Shown: positions 41,970-53,684, counted from the stretch's first letter. The stretch is DNA of 64,000 bases from Microbacterium sp. Leaf159 (GCF_001423615.1 NZ_LMOU01000001.1:469714-533713); one strand, 5' to 3'. Notes: generated by a model not told the origin, from the letters alone. A program made the numbers and translations.

Positions 41970-44900
41970 GTGTATTTTCAGCCTCCCTACGGCGCCTCCG
42001 GCGCTTACCCGCCGAAGCAGGGCATGTACAACCCGGCGTTCGAGAAGGACGCCTGCGGCCTGGCCATGGTCGCCACTCTGCGTGGCGAAGCCGGCCACGA
42101 CATCATCGCGCTGGCGCTCGAAGCGCTGCGCAACCTCGAGCATCGCGGTGCGATCGGCTCCGACGCCGGCACCGGAGACGGTGCGGGCATCCTGACGCAG
42201 ATGCCCGACGCGTTCCTGCGAGCGGTCACCGATTTCGAACTGCCCCCGGTCGGCGAATACGCCGCGGGTCTGGCATTCCTCCCGCGTGACTCCAGCGAGC
42301 GCCGCCAGCAGAAGGCCGGCATCGAGAAGATCGCCCGCGCCGAGGGCCTGCGCGTCCTCGGATGGCGCGAGGTGCCCACGGTCAACGACAACCTCGGAAA
42401 GCTCGCCGACGAGGCGCGCCCCGCGTTCGAGCAGCTCTTCGTGAGCGCTGGGGGAGCGACGCACTCGCAGGCGCCTCTGACGGGGATCGCCCTCGACCGC
42501 ATCGCCTACCGTCTGCGCAAGCGCGCAGGGCACGAGCTCGGCGCCTATTTCGTATCGCTGTCGGCCCGCACCCTCGGGTACAAGGGAATGGTCACGACCC
42601 TGCAGCTCGAGCCGTTCTACCCCGATCTGCAGGACGAGCGCTTCATGTCCGAGCTCGCGGTCGTGCACTCGCGCTACTCGACCAACACGTTCCCGTCGTG
42701 GCCGCTCGCGCAGCCGCTGCGCATGCTCGCGCACAACGGCGAGATCAACACGGTCGGCGGAAACCGCAACTGGATGCGCGCGCGTCAGTCTCAGCTCGAG
42801 TCCGAGCTGCTCGGCGATGTCGCGCCCCTGCTGCCGATCTGCACCGACGGAGCCAGCGACTCGGCGTCCTTCGACGAGGTGCTCGAGTTGCTGACCCTCA
42901 CAGGACGCAGCCTGCCGCACGCCATCATGATGATGGTTCCCGAGGCTTACGAGAAGCAGTCCGACATCTCGCCGGAGCTGCGCTCGTTCTACGAGTACCA
43001 CTCGAACCAGATGGAGCCGTGGGACGGCCCCGCAGCGCTCATCTTCACCGACGGCACGGTCGTCGGCGCGACCCTCGACCGCAACGGACTGCGCCCGGGG
43101 CGCTGGACCGAGACCACCGACGGGCTGATCGTGATCGGCTCCGAGACCGGTGTGCTCACGTTCGAGCCCGAGCGCATCAAGCGCCGCGGGCGCCTGCAGC
43201 CCGGCAAGATGTTCCTCGTCGACACGGCGCAGAAGCGCATCATCGAGGACGAAGAGGTCAAGCATGACCTCGCCACCATGCACCCCTGGCAGGAGTGGCT
43301 GGATGCCGGATCGGTGCGTCTCGCCGATCTCCCCGAGCGTGAGCACATCGTGCACCCGCCGGCATCGATCACCCGTCGTCAGCGCACCTTCGGCTACACG
43401 GAGGAAGAGGTGCGGATCCTCCTCACCCCGATGGGGCAGACCGGGATGGAGCCGCTGGGCGCCATGGGATCGGACACCCCGATCGCCGTGCTCAGCAAGC
43501 GTCCGCGTCTGCTCTTCGACTACTTCACGCAGCAGTTCGCGCAGGTCACCAACCCGCCGCTGGACTCGATCCGCGAAGAGGTCGTCACCAGCCTCAAGCT
43601 CGGCCTCGGCCCCGAGAGCAACCTGCTCACCTGGGGACCCGACCACACCCGCACGGTGTCGCTCGACTTCCCGGTGATCGACAACGACGAGCTGGCGAAG
43701 ATCCGCCACATCGACAAGGCGATGCCCGATCGCTCCAGCGTGACCATCAGGGGCCTGTACCACTTCGACGCGGGATCGAACACGCTCGAGAAGCGTCTGA
43801 CGGAGATGTGCGACGAGGTCGACGAGGCCATCGAGCAGGGTGCCGAGTTCATCATCCTGTCCGACCGCGACTCGAACAAGGATCTGACCCCGATCCCGTC
43901 GCTGCTCATGGTCTCGGCCGTGCACCACCACCTGATCCGTCGTGAGAACCGTATGAAGGTCGGTCTGATCGTCGAGGCCGGTGACGTCCGCGAGGTCCAT
44001 CACGTCGCGACCCTGATCGGCTACGGCGCCTCGGCGGTGAACCCGTACCTCGCGATGGAGACGGTGGAGCACCTCGTGCGCACCGGCTACATCACGGGCA
44101 TCAGCCCCGAGAAGGCCGTCCGCAACCTGATCTACGCGCTCGGCAAGGGTGTGCTGAAGATCATGTCGAAGATGGGCATCTCCACGGTTTCCTCGTACGC
44201 CGGTGCTCAGGTGTTCGAAGCCGTCGGTCTGAGCGAGGAGTTCATCGACCGCTACTTCACGCGCACCGAGTCGAAGCTCGGTGGCATCGGCATCCAAGAG
44301 ATCTTCATCGAGAACCAGGCGCGTCACGACTACGCCTATCCCGAAGACGAGGCGGCTCGTGCCCACGAGCGTCTCTGGACCGGTGGCGAGTACCAGTGGC
44401 GTCGTGACGGCTCGCCGCACCTCTTCAACCCCGAGACCGTGTTCAAGCTGCAGCACGCCACGCGTGAGCGCCGCTTCGACATCTTCCGCGAGTACACCAA
44501 GCTCGTCGACGACCAGGCTGCCGAGCTCAAGACGCTGCGTGGGATGTTCACGCTGCGCACCGGGACCCGCAAGCCCGTTCCTCTCGACGAGGTCGAGCCG
44601 GTCTCCGCGATCGTCAAGCGCTTCTCCACGGGGGCCATGAGCTACGGCTCGATCTCCAAAGAGGCGCACGAGACCCTCGCGATCGCCATGAACCGGATCG
44701 GCGGCAAGTCGAACACCGGTGAAGGCGGCGAGGACACCGACCGTCTGCTCGACCCCGAGCGTCGCAGCGCCATCAAGCAGGTCGCATCCGGTCGCTTCGG
44801 CGTCACGAGCCTGTACCTCACCGAGGCCGACGACATCCAGATCAAGCTCGCCCAGGGCGCCAAGCCCGGCGAAGGCGGTCAGCTGCCCCCGCAGAAGGTG

Positions 44901-46539
44901 TACCCCTGGGTCGCCCGCACGCGTGGGGGAACGCCGGGTGTCGGTCTGATCTCGCCCCCTCCTCACCACGACATCTACTCGATCGAAGACCTCAAGCAGC
45001 TCATCTTCGACCTGAAGCGGGCGAACCCCGAGGCGCGCATCCACACCAAGCTCGTCAGCCAGTCCGGCATCGGAGCGGTCTCCGCAGGTGTCGCCAAGGC
45101 TCTCAGCGACGTCATCCTCGTGTCCGGTCATGACGGAGGCACGGGTGCGAGCCCGATGAACTCCCTCAAGCACGCGGGAACCCCGTGGGAGCTCGGTCTT
45201 GCCGAGACGCAGCAGACGCTCATGCTCAACGGCATGCGCGACCGCGTGGTGGTGCAGGTCGACGGTCAGCTGAAGACAGGCCGCGACGTCATCATCGGCG
45301 CGCTGCTCGGCGCGGAGGAGTTCGGTTTCGCGACCGCACCCCTCGTCGTCAGCGGCTGCATCATGATGCGCGTCTGCCACCTCGACACCTGCCCCGTGGG
45401 CGTCGCCACCCAGAACCCGGTTCTTCGCGAGCGCTTTACGGGCAAGCCGGAGTTCGTGGTGAATTTCATGGAGTTCATCGCCGAAGAGGTGCGCGAGCTG
45501 CTCGCAGAGCTCGGCTTCCGCTCGATCGACGAGATCGTCGGACGCGCAGAGCTGATCGAGGCGAACGCCGCGCTGGAGCACTGGAAGGCCGAGGGTCTCG
45601 ACCTGAGCCCGGTGCTCGACGGACCGGCATTCCCGGCGAGCGAACCGCGTCGCAGCCGCCGCACCCAGGATCACGAGCTCGAGAAGCACTTCGACGTGCA
45701 GCTGATCGACATCGCGAAGCCCGCTCTCCTGAACGGCGAGCCCGTGGTCGTCGAGCTGCCGATCGCCAACACGGAGCGTGCGGTCGGGACGATGCTGGGC
45801 CACCAGGTCACCTCTCGGCACGGCGCGGCAGGGCTCCCCAGCGGCACGATCGACGTCACACTGCACGGCACCGCCGGACAGTCGCTCGGCGCGTTCCTGC
45901 CTTCGGGCATCGTGCTTCGTCTCGAGGGCGATGCCAACGACTACGTCGGCAAGGGGCTCTCGGGCGGCGACATCACGATCCGTCCGGCACGGGGTTCGGC
46001 CATCGCGCCGCACGAGAACGTGATCGCCGGCAACGTCATCGGCTACGGCGCGACGGCGGGAACCATGTTCCTGTCGGGTGTCGTCGGCGAGCGGTTCCTC
46101 GTGAGGAACTCGGGGGCGACCGCGGTCGTCGAGGGCGTGGGAGATCACGCCCTCGAGTACATGACGGGCGGCGTCGCGGTGATCCTCGGATCGACGGGTC
46201 GCAACCTCGGCGCCGGAATGTCCGGGGGAGTGGCCTACATCCACTCGCTCGACACCGGCAAGGTGAACGCGCAGTCGCTCGGCAGCGGCGAGCTCCGGCT
46301 CGAGCCGCTCGACCGCGCCGATCTCGAGGTGCTGCGCAGCCTGATCGTCGCACACGTGGAGAAGACGGCATCGCCGCTCGGATCCGACATCCTGGCGCGG
46401 TTCGATGAGACCGCCGGCCAGTTCACGAAGGTGCTTCCGAGGGACTACGCCGCAGTGCGCAGCATGCGCGAGGAAGCAGTGGCCGAGGGCATCGATCCCG
46501 ACGGCGACATCGTCTGGAACCGCATCCTGGAGGTGACCG

Positions 46540-46547
<8 letters not shown>
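41970..46547 (+). CDS. gltB: Glutamate synthase large subunit
   Basis: 1525 aa. With GltD it converts glutamine and 2-oxoglutarate to two glutamates. After a ~28-residue propeptide, C29 (KDACGLAMV) is the N-terminal nucleophile of the glutamine amidotransferase domain. Next come the central domain, the FMN-binding synthase domain ([19 protein letters not shown]) and the 3Fe-4S cysteines in [12 protein letters not shown] (CX5CX4C), then the C-terminal beta-helix GXGXG domain. GTG 41970 has GAGG at 41957-41960, about nine bases upstream. It overlaps gltD by 8 bases. Confidence 0.98.
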
Positions 46548-48006
<1,459 letters not shown>

Positions 48007-48061
48007 GCTGAGCCGCGGCACCGTCGCCTGATTTCCATCCCCCACTACCCTGGAGCAATCT

Positions 48062-49513
48062 TTGAGACGCGCGAAAATCGTCGCCACCCTGGGCCCCGCC
48101 ACATCCACGTATGAGACCGTACGTGCACTCATCGACGCCGGCGTGGACGTCGCCCGTCTGAACCTCAGCCACGGCGACTACTCCGTGCACGAGAACAACT
48201 ACGCCAACGTGCGTCGTGCAGCCGACGACGCCGGCCGCGCGGTCGCCATCCTCGTCGACCTGCAGGGACCGAAGATCCGCCTCGGCAAGTTCGAGGCCGG
48301 CCCCTACGAGCTCGCCAAGGGCGACATCTTCAAGATCACGACCGAAGACATCATCGGCAACAAGGACATCTGCGGCACGACCTTCAAGGGCCTGCCCCAG
48401 GACGTCAAGCCGGGCGACTTCCTGCTGATCGACGACGGCAAGGTCCGCGTCGAGGTCGTCGAGACCGACGGTGTCACCGTCACCACGCGCGTCATCGTCG
48501 CCGGAGCCGTGTCCAACAACAAGGGCATCAACCTTCCCGGTGTCGCGGTCAACGTCCCCGCACTGAGCGAGAAGGACGAGGACGACCTCCGCTGGGGTCT
48601 GCGCATCGGCGCCGACCTCATCGCCCTGTCGTTCGTCCGCAACGCGGAGGATGTCAGCCGCGTGCACGAGATCATGGCCGAAGAGGGCGTCAAGGTCCCC
48701 GTCATCGCCAAGGTCGAGAAGCCGCAGGCCGTCGACGCGCTCGAGGGGATCGTCGACGCGTTCGACGCGATCATGGTCGCCCGCGGTGACCTCGGCGTCG
48801 AGCTCCCGCTCGAGGCCGTTCCGATCGTGCAGAAGCGCGCCGTCGAGCTGGCGCGCCGCATGGCGAAGCCGGTCATCGTCGCGACGCAGATGCTCGAGTC
48901 GATGATCAATAGCCCCGTGCCCACGCGCGCCGAGACCTCGGACGTCGCGAACGCGGTGCTCGACGGTGCCGATGCCGTGATGCTCTCGGGCGAGACCAGT
49001 GTGGGCGACTACCCGGTCGTCGTCGTCGAGACCATGGCCCGCATCATCGAGTCGACCGAGGAGCATGGCCTGGAGCGCATCGCGCCCCTGACGACCAAGC
49101 CCCGTACGCAGGGTGGCGCGATCACCCTCGCAGCCCTCGAGGTCGCGGAGTTCGTCGAGGCGAAGTACCTCTGCGTCTTCACCCAGTCGGGCGATTCGGC
49201 TCGTCGTCTGTCGCGGCTGCGCTCGCGCATCCCGATGATCGCGTTCACTCCCGAGCCGAACATCCGCCGTCGCATGGCGCTGACCTGGGGCATCCAGTCG
49301 AAGCTCGTGGACATGGTCCAGCACACCGACCTGATGTACCTGCAGGTCGACGACTACCTGCTCTCGAGCGGTCTCGCCGTCGAGGGAGACAAGGTCGTCG
49401 TCATCTCCGGTTCCCCTCCCGGAATCGTGGGTTCGACCAATGACATCCGCGTGCACAAGGTCGGGGACGCCGTAAACGGCGCGGCTCCGATCTACAAGGA
49501 AGCCACGGTCTGA
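48062..49513 (+). CDS. pyk: Pyruvate kinase
   Basis: 483 aa. It makes pyruvate and ATP from PEP in glycolysis. MRRAKIVATLGPAT at the start, ARLNLSHGDY, the active site VIAKVEKPQAVDALEGIVDAFDAIMVARGDLGVELPLE, and ATQMLESMINSPVPTRAETSDVANAVLDG are all conserved. TTG 48062 is the only start that gives the normal N-terminus; CTGGAG lies upstream. A strong hairpin terminator follows. Confidence 0.96.
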   Translation: MRRAKIVATLGPATSTYETVRALIDAGVDVARLNLSHGDYSVHENNYANVRRAADDAGRAVAILVDLQGPKIRLGKFEAGPYELAKGDIFKITTEDIIGNKDICGTTFKGLPQDVKPGDFLLIDDGKVRVEVVETDGVTVTTRVIVAGAVSNNKGINLPGVAVNVPALSEKDEDDLRWGLRIGADLIALSFVRNAEDVSRVHEIMAEEGVKVPVIAKVEKPQAVDALEGIVDAFDAIMVARGDLGVELPLEAVPIVQKRAVELARRMAKPVIVATQMLESMINSPVPTRAETSDVANAVLDGADAVMLSGETSVGDYPVVVVETMARIIESTEEHGLERIAPLTTKPRTQGGAITLAALEVAEFVEAKYLCVFTQSGDSARRLSRLRSRIPMIAFTPEPNIRRRMALTWGIQSKLVDMVQHTDLMYLQVDDYLLSSGLAVEGDKVVVISGSPPGIVGSTNDIRVHKVGDAVNGAAPIYKEATV

Positions 49514-49526
49514 TCGGATTTCACAG

Positions 49527-49558
49527 CGAAGGGGCGGAGCGATTGTTCCGCCCCTTCG
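49527..49558 (+). terminator. Strong hairpin terminator after pyk
   Basis: Perfect 12-bp stem (49527-49538 with 49547-49558) and 8-base loop, 13 bases after the pyk stop. Followed by TCGTACC rather than a T run. Confidence 0.8.
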
Positions 49559-49634
49559 TCGTACCCCGGGGCGGCGCCGCACCGAGCATCGCCTCGGGCG
49601 TATCGTCGAGCGGGACGCACCCGCGTCGGCGAGA

Positions 49635-50321
49635 GTGGCAGGGGAGTGGATCATCTTTCTCGTGAAGAGGGCTGGCTGGTGGATCGCCGACTACGCGTAT
49701 GCCGTCTACTGGCAGTTCCGGGCGGCGTTCGATCGACAGGAGGCGACAGCTTTCGCGAGCGGTGATGCTGCACCGCTCCTCATCCTTCCGGGGGTGTACG
49801 AGACCTGGAGGTTCATGCAGCCGCTGATCACCGCGCTGCATGATCGCGGTCATCCCGTCCACGTCCTCGACGGTCTCGAACGCAATCAGCGGCCGGTGCC
49901 CGACGCCGCGCGGGTCGTGGAGGAGTACCTCGAGACGAACCGGATGACCGATGTGATCCTGGTCGCGCACAGCAAGGGCGGGCTTGCGGGAAAGCTCGCG
50001 ATGGCCGGTGCCTCCGGAGGCCGCATCCGCGCGATGCTCGCGGTCGCGACGCCGTTCGGAGGATCCCGCTATGCGCGGCTCCTCCCGGTCCGCTCACTGT
50101 GGGCGTTCTCGCCCTCGGACCCGTCGATCGTGGAGCTCGCGAAACATCTCGAGGTGAACGAGAGGATCGTGTCGGTGTACGCCGCATTCGACCCGCACAT
50201 CCCCGAGGGGAGCGAGCTGGTCGGTGCGCGCAAGAACGTGCGCATCGAGACCGGAGGGCACTTCCGCATCCTCGCGGATCCCCGCGTCCTCGCCGAGGTT
50301 GCCGCCCTCGCCGAGGGCTGA
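49635..50321 (+). CDS. Alpha/beta hydrolase (lipase/esterase-like)
   Basis: 228 aa. The nucleophile elbow is AHSKGG with S113; PLLILPGVYETWRFMQPL is the first strand and oxyanion-hole region, and the catalytic His is probably in TGGHFRIL near the end. GTG 49635 is taken as the start because no in-frame ATG gives the same region; the N-terminus (WIIFLVKRAGWWIADYAYAVYWQFRAAF) is aromatic-rich and may lie on a membrane. Substrate unknown. It converges with the secretory lipase gene, the two stops being only 6 bases apart. Confidence 0.8.
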   Translation: MAGEWIIFLVKRAGWWIADYAYAVYWQFRAAFDRQEATAFASGDAAPLLILPGVYETWRFMQPLITALHDRGHPVHVLDGLERNQRPVPDAARVVEEYLETNRMTDVILVAHSKGGLAGKLAMAGASGGRIRAMLAVATPFGGSRYARLLPVRSLWAFSPSDPSIVELAKHLEVNERIVSVYAAFDPHIPEGSELVGARKNVRIETGGHFRILADPRVLAEVAALAEG

Positions 50322-50327
50322 TCTGCG

Positions 50328-51581
50328 CTATGGGCAGTCGCTCGTCGGAGCGGCGCCCGACGTCACGCCGGAGAGCCAGATCAGCATCTCGGGCAACGAC
50401 GCGTATGCGGCGAGGCCGTGGTCGACATCCGGATACCGATGGAAGCTGACATCGACCCCCTGCGAGCAGAGGAGCGTCACGTAGTCCTCCGTCGCTGTCG
50501 GCTTCACGAGTTGGTCCGCCAGCCCCTGTCCCACGAACACCGGAACCGTGATGGGCGTGGAGCCCGCGCTGTTCTCGGTGAGCAGCGTCTTCCAGGGTTC
50601 GGTCTTCGACGGGTCGCTCGTCACGTAGCCCCCGATGAGCGGGTCGGCTATCGCGTGGATCTCCTTGTTCTCGGAGAGCAGACAGAGCGCCGCCATGTCG
50701 GGGGTGGCCGCGATGCCCGCGGGTGTGAGGATCCCCGCGAGCTCATCGGCGGAGTATCTGTCCGCGTACGCCGCCTCGTAGGCCGGGATCGCGTAGGAGG
50801 CGATCGTGACACCGGAGACGTCCACGATGTCGTCGCTCATCAGCTCGGTGAGGTCAGCGGCGGGAGCGGCGACGGCGACTCCGAGGAGCGTCAGCTCCGG
50901 GGCGTACTCCTCGGCGCGCTCGGCTGCGAACAGCACCGCCTGCCCGCCTTGCGAGTGCCCCCAGAGCAGGAACTGCGCGCCGATCTGCGCATCCTTGATG
51001 CCCCGTGCCGCGCGCACCGCATCGAGCACACTGTTCGACTCGGGTATCCCGAGCAGATACGACGAAGCCCCCTGCGCCCCGAGCCCGGGATAGTCGGTGG
51101 CGACCACGGCGTATCCCTCGAGAAGGAGCTCATGGACGCCTTCGATCAGCTGGAACGGGTCGACGGCGAGCGATGGTGCGCACTTCGGCGCAGCTCCCGT
51201 CGTGGGGTGTCCCCACGAGACGACGGTCCGTCCCTGCGCAGGAGCAGGCGTGTCGGGGACGATCACGACCGCGGAGACGGGGATGTCCGTGCCGGAGAGA
51301 TCACGGGAGTGGTAGATCATGCGCCACGCGGTCGACCCGAGGGGAGCGCTGGCGATCGCCTCGACGCGGATGATCTCGCCGGGCTCGCCTGCGGGAAGCG
51401 GATCGGGGACGGTGTAGAAGGCAGGATCGGTCTGCAGATCGGCCTCGCCCTCGACGTGTCGCCGGACGGCATCGACGGCGAAGACACCGGCGATCAGCGC
51501 GACGACCAGCAGAGCGATGAGGAACCCGCGGCGCCGAGCCCTGGTGCGGTTCCAGATGTCGGCGGTTCGGCGCGGATGCAT
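50328..51581 (-). CDS. Secretory lipase (LIP family)
   Basis: 417 aa. A membrane anchor or signal segment lies at residues about 19-37 (GFLIALLVVALIAGVFAVD) after an Arg-rich N-terminus; there is no lipobox, so the protein is exported or anchored. The nucleophile is S210 in WGHSQGGQ, the Asp is likely in GQGLADQLVKP and the His in YPDVDHGLAA. This is the secretory lipase (Candida LIP-like) family widely found in actinobacteria. It acts outside the cell, probably on acylglycerols or esters. TAGACA lies exactly six bases before its ATG on the minus strand. Confidence 0.88.
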   Translation of the reverse strand: MHPRRTADIWNRTRARRRGFLIALLVVALIAGVFAVDAVRRHVEGEADLQTDPAFYTVPDPLPAGEPGEIIRVEAIASAPLGSTAWRMIYHSRDLSGTDIPVSAVVIVPDTPAPAQGRTVVSWGHPTTGAAPKCAPSLAVDPFQLIEGVHELLLEGYAVVATDYPGLGAQGASSYLLGIPESNSVLDAVRAARGIKDAQIGAQFLLWGHSQGGQAVLFAAERAEEYAPELTLLGVAVAAPAADLTELMSDDIVDVSGVTIASYAIPAYEAAYADRYSADELAGILTPAGIAATPDMAALCLLSENKEIHAIADPLIGGYVTSDPSKTEPWKTLLTENSAGSTPITVPVFVGQGLADQLVKPTATEDYVTLLCSQGVDVSFHRYPDVDHGLAAYASLPEMLIWLSGVTSGAAPTSDCP

Positions 51582-51587
51582 GGGATC

Positions 51588-51593
51588 TGTCTA
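51588..51593 (-). promoter_or_regulatory. Possible -10 of the secretory lipase gene
   Basis: TAGACA on the minus strand, six bases before ATG 51581. It lacks the final T of the consensus TANNNT, so the match is weaker than for other leaderless candidates. Confidence 0.3.
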
Positions 51594-51688
51594 GCGCATC
51601 ATTCCGGCGGGCGACAGATGCACGATCGGCGACCGGACGGCTACTCTGGTCGAGGTGCTGCCGTGGCCGACACGTCTTCGCCCCACCT

Positions 51689-52183
51689 ATGGATGACGTG
51701 ACCTTCGAACCCGACACGCGTGAGCGCCCCGACGGCGCCCCGCTCACGATCGGCGCGCCCGGGAGCGGTCTCCCCGGCGCATCCGCCGAGTCGGAGCTCG
51801 AACCGCTGTCGCCGATGAAGCCCGGGAGCATCGGCGTCCGCTACCGACTCAAGCGCCGCTTCCGCTCCTGCGATGCGTACGCCTGCGTGCCGACCTACCT
51901 CGCGCAGGCGCGAGGGGGCGACACCGTCCTCGGCCCGGACGGCGAGCGGATCCACGGCGGCCGCGCGTATGAACCGATGCTGGTGGACGGCACTGCGGTC
52001 ACGGCGTCGGACCGGAACCTCGACACCCTCATCCAGAGTCTCGTCCCCGTAGAGCTCCTCCAGGCCGACAGCCCCGTTGCCGCGGAGCGCGAACTGCTTC
52101 GCGCGATGCGTCCTTCTCTGGATCGGTACCTGCTGATCGACGGAGAGATCTGGATGCGACTCGCGTCCGCACCTGGGGAGTGA
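51689..52183 (+). CDS. Hypothetical protein
   Basis: 164 aa, not recognised. The first ~45 residues are acidic and Pro/Gly-rich; the rest reads like a small folded domain: GVRYRLKRRFRSCDAYACVPTYLAQARGGDTVLGPDGERIHGGRAYEPMLVDGTAVTASDRNLDTLIQSLVPVELLQ. No signal peptide or helix is visible. ATG 51689 lacks a clear ribosome site, so a later start (for example the Met at residue 43) is possible. A TACTCT box lies at 51642-51647. It stands alone between the lipase and the tRNA. Confidence 0.6.
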   Translation: MDDVTFEPDTRERPDGAPLTIGAPGSGLPGASAESELEPLSPMKPGSIGVRYRLKRRFRSCDAYACVPTYLAQARGGDTVLGPDGERIHGGRAYEPMLVDGTAVTASDRNLDTLIQSLVPVELLQADSPVAAERELLRAMRPSLDRYLLIDGEIWMRLASAPGE

Positions 52184-52244
52184 CCTCTGCGGCGTCCGGC
52201 TCGGCCCGTGCAGTCGACGCGGGACCCGGTTCGATCACGCTGTG

Positions 52245-52327
52245 TGCCGGCGGTGGGACTCGAACCCACACGCCCTTTCGGACAAAGCATTTTGAGTGCT
52301 CCGCGTCTGCCATTCCGCCACGCCGGC
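52245..52327 (-). tRNA. tRNA-Leu (anticodon CAA)
   Basis: 83 nt on the minus strand. Acceptor stem GCCGGCG/CGCCGGC, D arm GCG...CGC, anticodon stem GAGCA/TGCTT with loop CTCAAAA (anticodon CAA, reads UUG), a 15-nt variable arm typical of a class II tRNA, and T arm GTGGG-TTCGAGT-CCCAC. The discriminator is A; the CCA end is not encoded. Confidence 0.95.
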
Positions 52328-52345
52328 TCGTGTATCGCGTCTTCG

Positions 52346-52351
52346 ACTGTA
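52346..52351 (-). promoter_or_regulatory. Putative tRNA-Leu promoter -10
   Basis: TACAGT on the minus strand, about 18 bases before the 5' end of the tRNA, which would give a short leader to be trimmed by RNase P. Confidence 0.4.
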
Positions 52352-52372
52352 GCGCAGAGCAGGCATGATCAC

Positions 52373-52389
52373 GGGCGCGCGCCGCGCCC
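52373..52389. other. GC-only inverted repeat between tRNA-Leu and pdtaR
   Basis: GGGCGCG / CGCGCCC with a 3-base spacer, in the space between the two divergent genes. It could insulate the two promoters or be an operator. No regulator is known. Confidence 0.3.
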
Positions 52390-52415
52390 ATCGGGACCTC
52401 GGAGACCGACTCCAC

Positions 52416-52421
52416 TAGGAT
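52416..52421 (+). promoter_or_regulatory. Putative -10, leaderless pdtaR start
   Basis: TAGGAT followed by six bases and GTG 52428, the same pattern as before rarA, hisE and polA. No Shine-Dalgarno sequence lies in the gap. Confidence 0.55.
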
Positions 52422-52427
52422 GGATAC

Positions 52428-53048
52428 GTGACCGAGCAAGAACAGGCAGCTGAGCAGCCCACGTCATCCGCACCCCGACGCGTCGTCGTCGCCGAGGACG
52501 AGTCGCTGATCCGTCTCGACATCGTCGAGATCCTCCGCGACAACGGCTTCGATGTCGTCGGTGAGGCCGGTGACGGTGAGACCGCCGTCGCGCTCGCGAC
52601 CGAGCTGCGCCCCGACCTCGTGATCATGGATGTCAAGATGCCGCAGCTCGATGGCATCAGCGCGGCCGAGAAGCTGCACAAGGGCAACATCGCTCCGGTC
52701 GTGCTCCTGACGGCATTCAGCCAGAAGGAGCTCGTGGAACGAGCGAGCGAGGCCGGAGCACTGGCCTACGTCGTCAAGCCCTTCACCCCGAACGACCTGC
52801 TGCCGGCCATCGAGATCGCTCTGGCACGTCACGAGCAGATCATCACGCTCGAGGCCGAGGTCGCGGACATGGTCGAGCGCTTCGAGACCCGCAAGCTCGT
52901 CGATCGGGCAAAGGGCCTGCTCAACGAGAAGATGGGCCTCTCGGAGCCCGAGGCGTTCCGCTGGATCCAGAAGGCGTCGATGGATCGCCGCCTCACGATG
53001 CAGGACGTGGCCAAGGCGATCATCGAGCAGCTCGCGCCTAAGAAGTAG
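52428..53048 (+). CDS. pdtaR: ANTAR-domain response regulator (PdtaR-like)
   Basis: 206 aa. A CheY-like receiver (residues about 17-130) carries the phosphoacceptor D68 in LVIMDVKMP, T near LLTAF and K in VVKPF. A linker coiled coil leads to the ANTAR RNA-binding domain at about 145-203 (ETRKLVDRAKGLLNEKMGLSEPEAFRWIQKASMDRRLTMQDVAKAIIEQL). ANTAR proteins bind paired RNA hairpins to prevent termination. The gene beside polA is that of PdtaR (Rv1626) in mycobacteria; the partner kinase PdtaS is not in this window. The first 16 residues are a disordered acidic tail. Confidence 0.93.
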   Translation: MTEQEQAAEQPTSSAPRRVVVAEDESLIRLDIVEILRDNGFDVVGEAGDGETAVALATELRPDLVIMDVKMPQLDGISAAEKLHKGNIAPVVLLTAFSQKELVERASEAGALAYVVKPFTPNDLLPAIEIALARHEQIITLEAEVADMVERFETRKLVDRAKGLLNEKMGLSEPEAFRWIQKASMDRRLTMQDVAKAIIEQLAPKK

Positions 53049-53051
53049 TCT

Positions 53052-53582
53052 GTGGTTCCGCTCGACGCGGAGCACATTCTGCGTCCGGTCAAGATCGGCG
53101 ACGGCGCTGCGCTCGCGCGAGCGTACTCTGCGAATCGCGAGCATCTTGCGCCATGGGAACCGCTCAGAGAGCCGGAGTTCTTCACGCCGCAATGGCAGGA
53201 GTTCCACGCCGAGCAGTGCGTGATCGAAGCCTCCGCCGGTCGGAACATCCGCTTCGTGATCGAGTCTTCCGACGGCGAGATCCGCGGGCGGATCAACCTC
53301 AACAACATCGTCCGCGGTGCGTTCTGGAATGCCGATCTGGGCTACTGGATAGACAGGACCCGACTTCGTCGCGGTCTCGCATCCGCAGGTGTTCGTCACG
53401 TCGCCGCGTATGCACGGGACGAAGCGCGACTGCACAGGCTGCAGGCGGCGACTCTGCTGCACAACACCGGGTCGCCGCGCGTCCTCGCGGACACCGGGTT
53501 CGAGCGCATCGGGACCGCGCCGCAGTATCTGCGGATAGCGGGGGAGTGGCAGGATCACCTGCTGTTCCAGCTGCTCCTCTGA
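53052..53582 (+). CDS. GNAT-family N-acetyltransferase (RimJ/RimL type)
   Basis: 176 aa. GNAT motifs: LRPVKIGDGAALARAYSANREHLAPWEP, the acetyl-CoA loop RTRLRRGLASAGVRHVAAYARDE, and RLQAATLLHNTGSPRVLADTGFERIGTAPQYLRIAGEWQDHLLFQLLL, typical of Rim-type protein or amino-group acetyltransferases. The usual Q/RxxGxG/A loop is RRGLASA here. Substrate unknown. GTG 53052 follows the pdtaR stop by 3 bases; no strong ribosome site, so translation may be coupled to pdtaR. Confidence 0.85.
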   Translation: MVPLDAEHILRPVKIGDGAALARAYSANREHLAPWEPLREPEFFTPQWQEFHAEQCVIEASAGRNIRFVIESSDGEIRGRINLNNIVRGAFWNADLGYWIDRTRLRRGLASAGVRHVAAYARDEARLHRLQAATLLHNTGSPRVLADTGFERIGTAPQYLRIAGEWQDHLLFQLLL

Positions 53583-53589
53583 TCGCACG

Positions 53590-53609
53590 GTCTGGGCGCG
53601 TCGCCAGAC
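53590..53609 (+). terminator. Likely terminator after the GNAT gene
   Basis: GTCTGG / CCAGAC, a perfect 6-bp stem with an 8-base loop that can pair further inside. Located seven bases after the stop. No T tract. Confidence 0.45.
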
Positions 53610-53635
53610 GATCGCCGCCGGCGCGGCCGGGCTCG

Positions 53636-53664
53636 TTGCCATGGATGCCCGGCGCCACTAGCGT
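53636..53664 (+). promoter_or_regulatory. Promoter of the GAF-ANTAR pair
   Basis: TTGCCA at 53636-53641, a 17-base spacer and TAGCGT at 53659-53664. The best -35/-10 pair in the window. The leader to ATG 53685 would be about 14 bases and contains GAGG. Confidence 0.55.
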
Positions 53665-53684
53665 GGAGGAGACGAGGTGAAAAC

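Noticed and set aside
50304..50318. Hairpin GCCCT/AGGGC at the end of the hydrolase gene as a bidirectional terminator
   Set aside because: Five base pairs inside the coding end with no T tract; too weak to list as a terminator.
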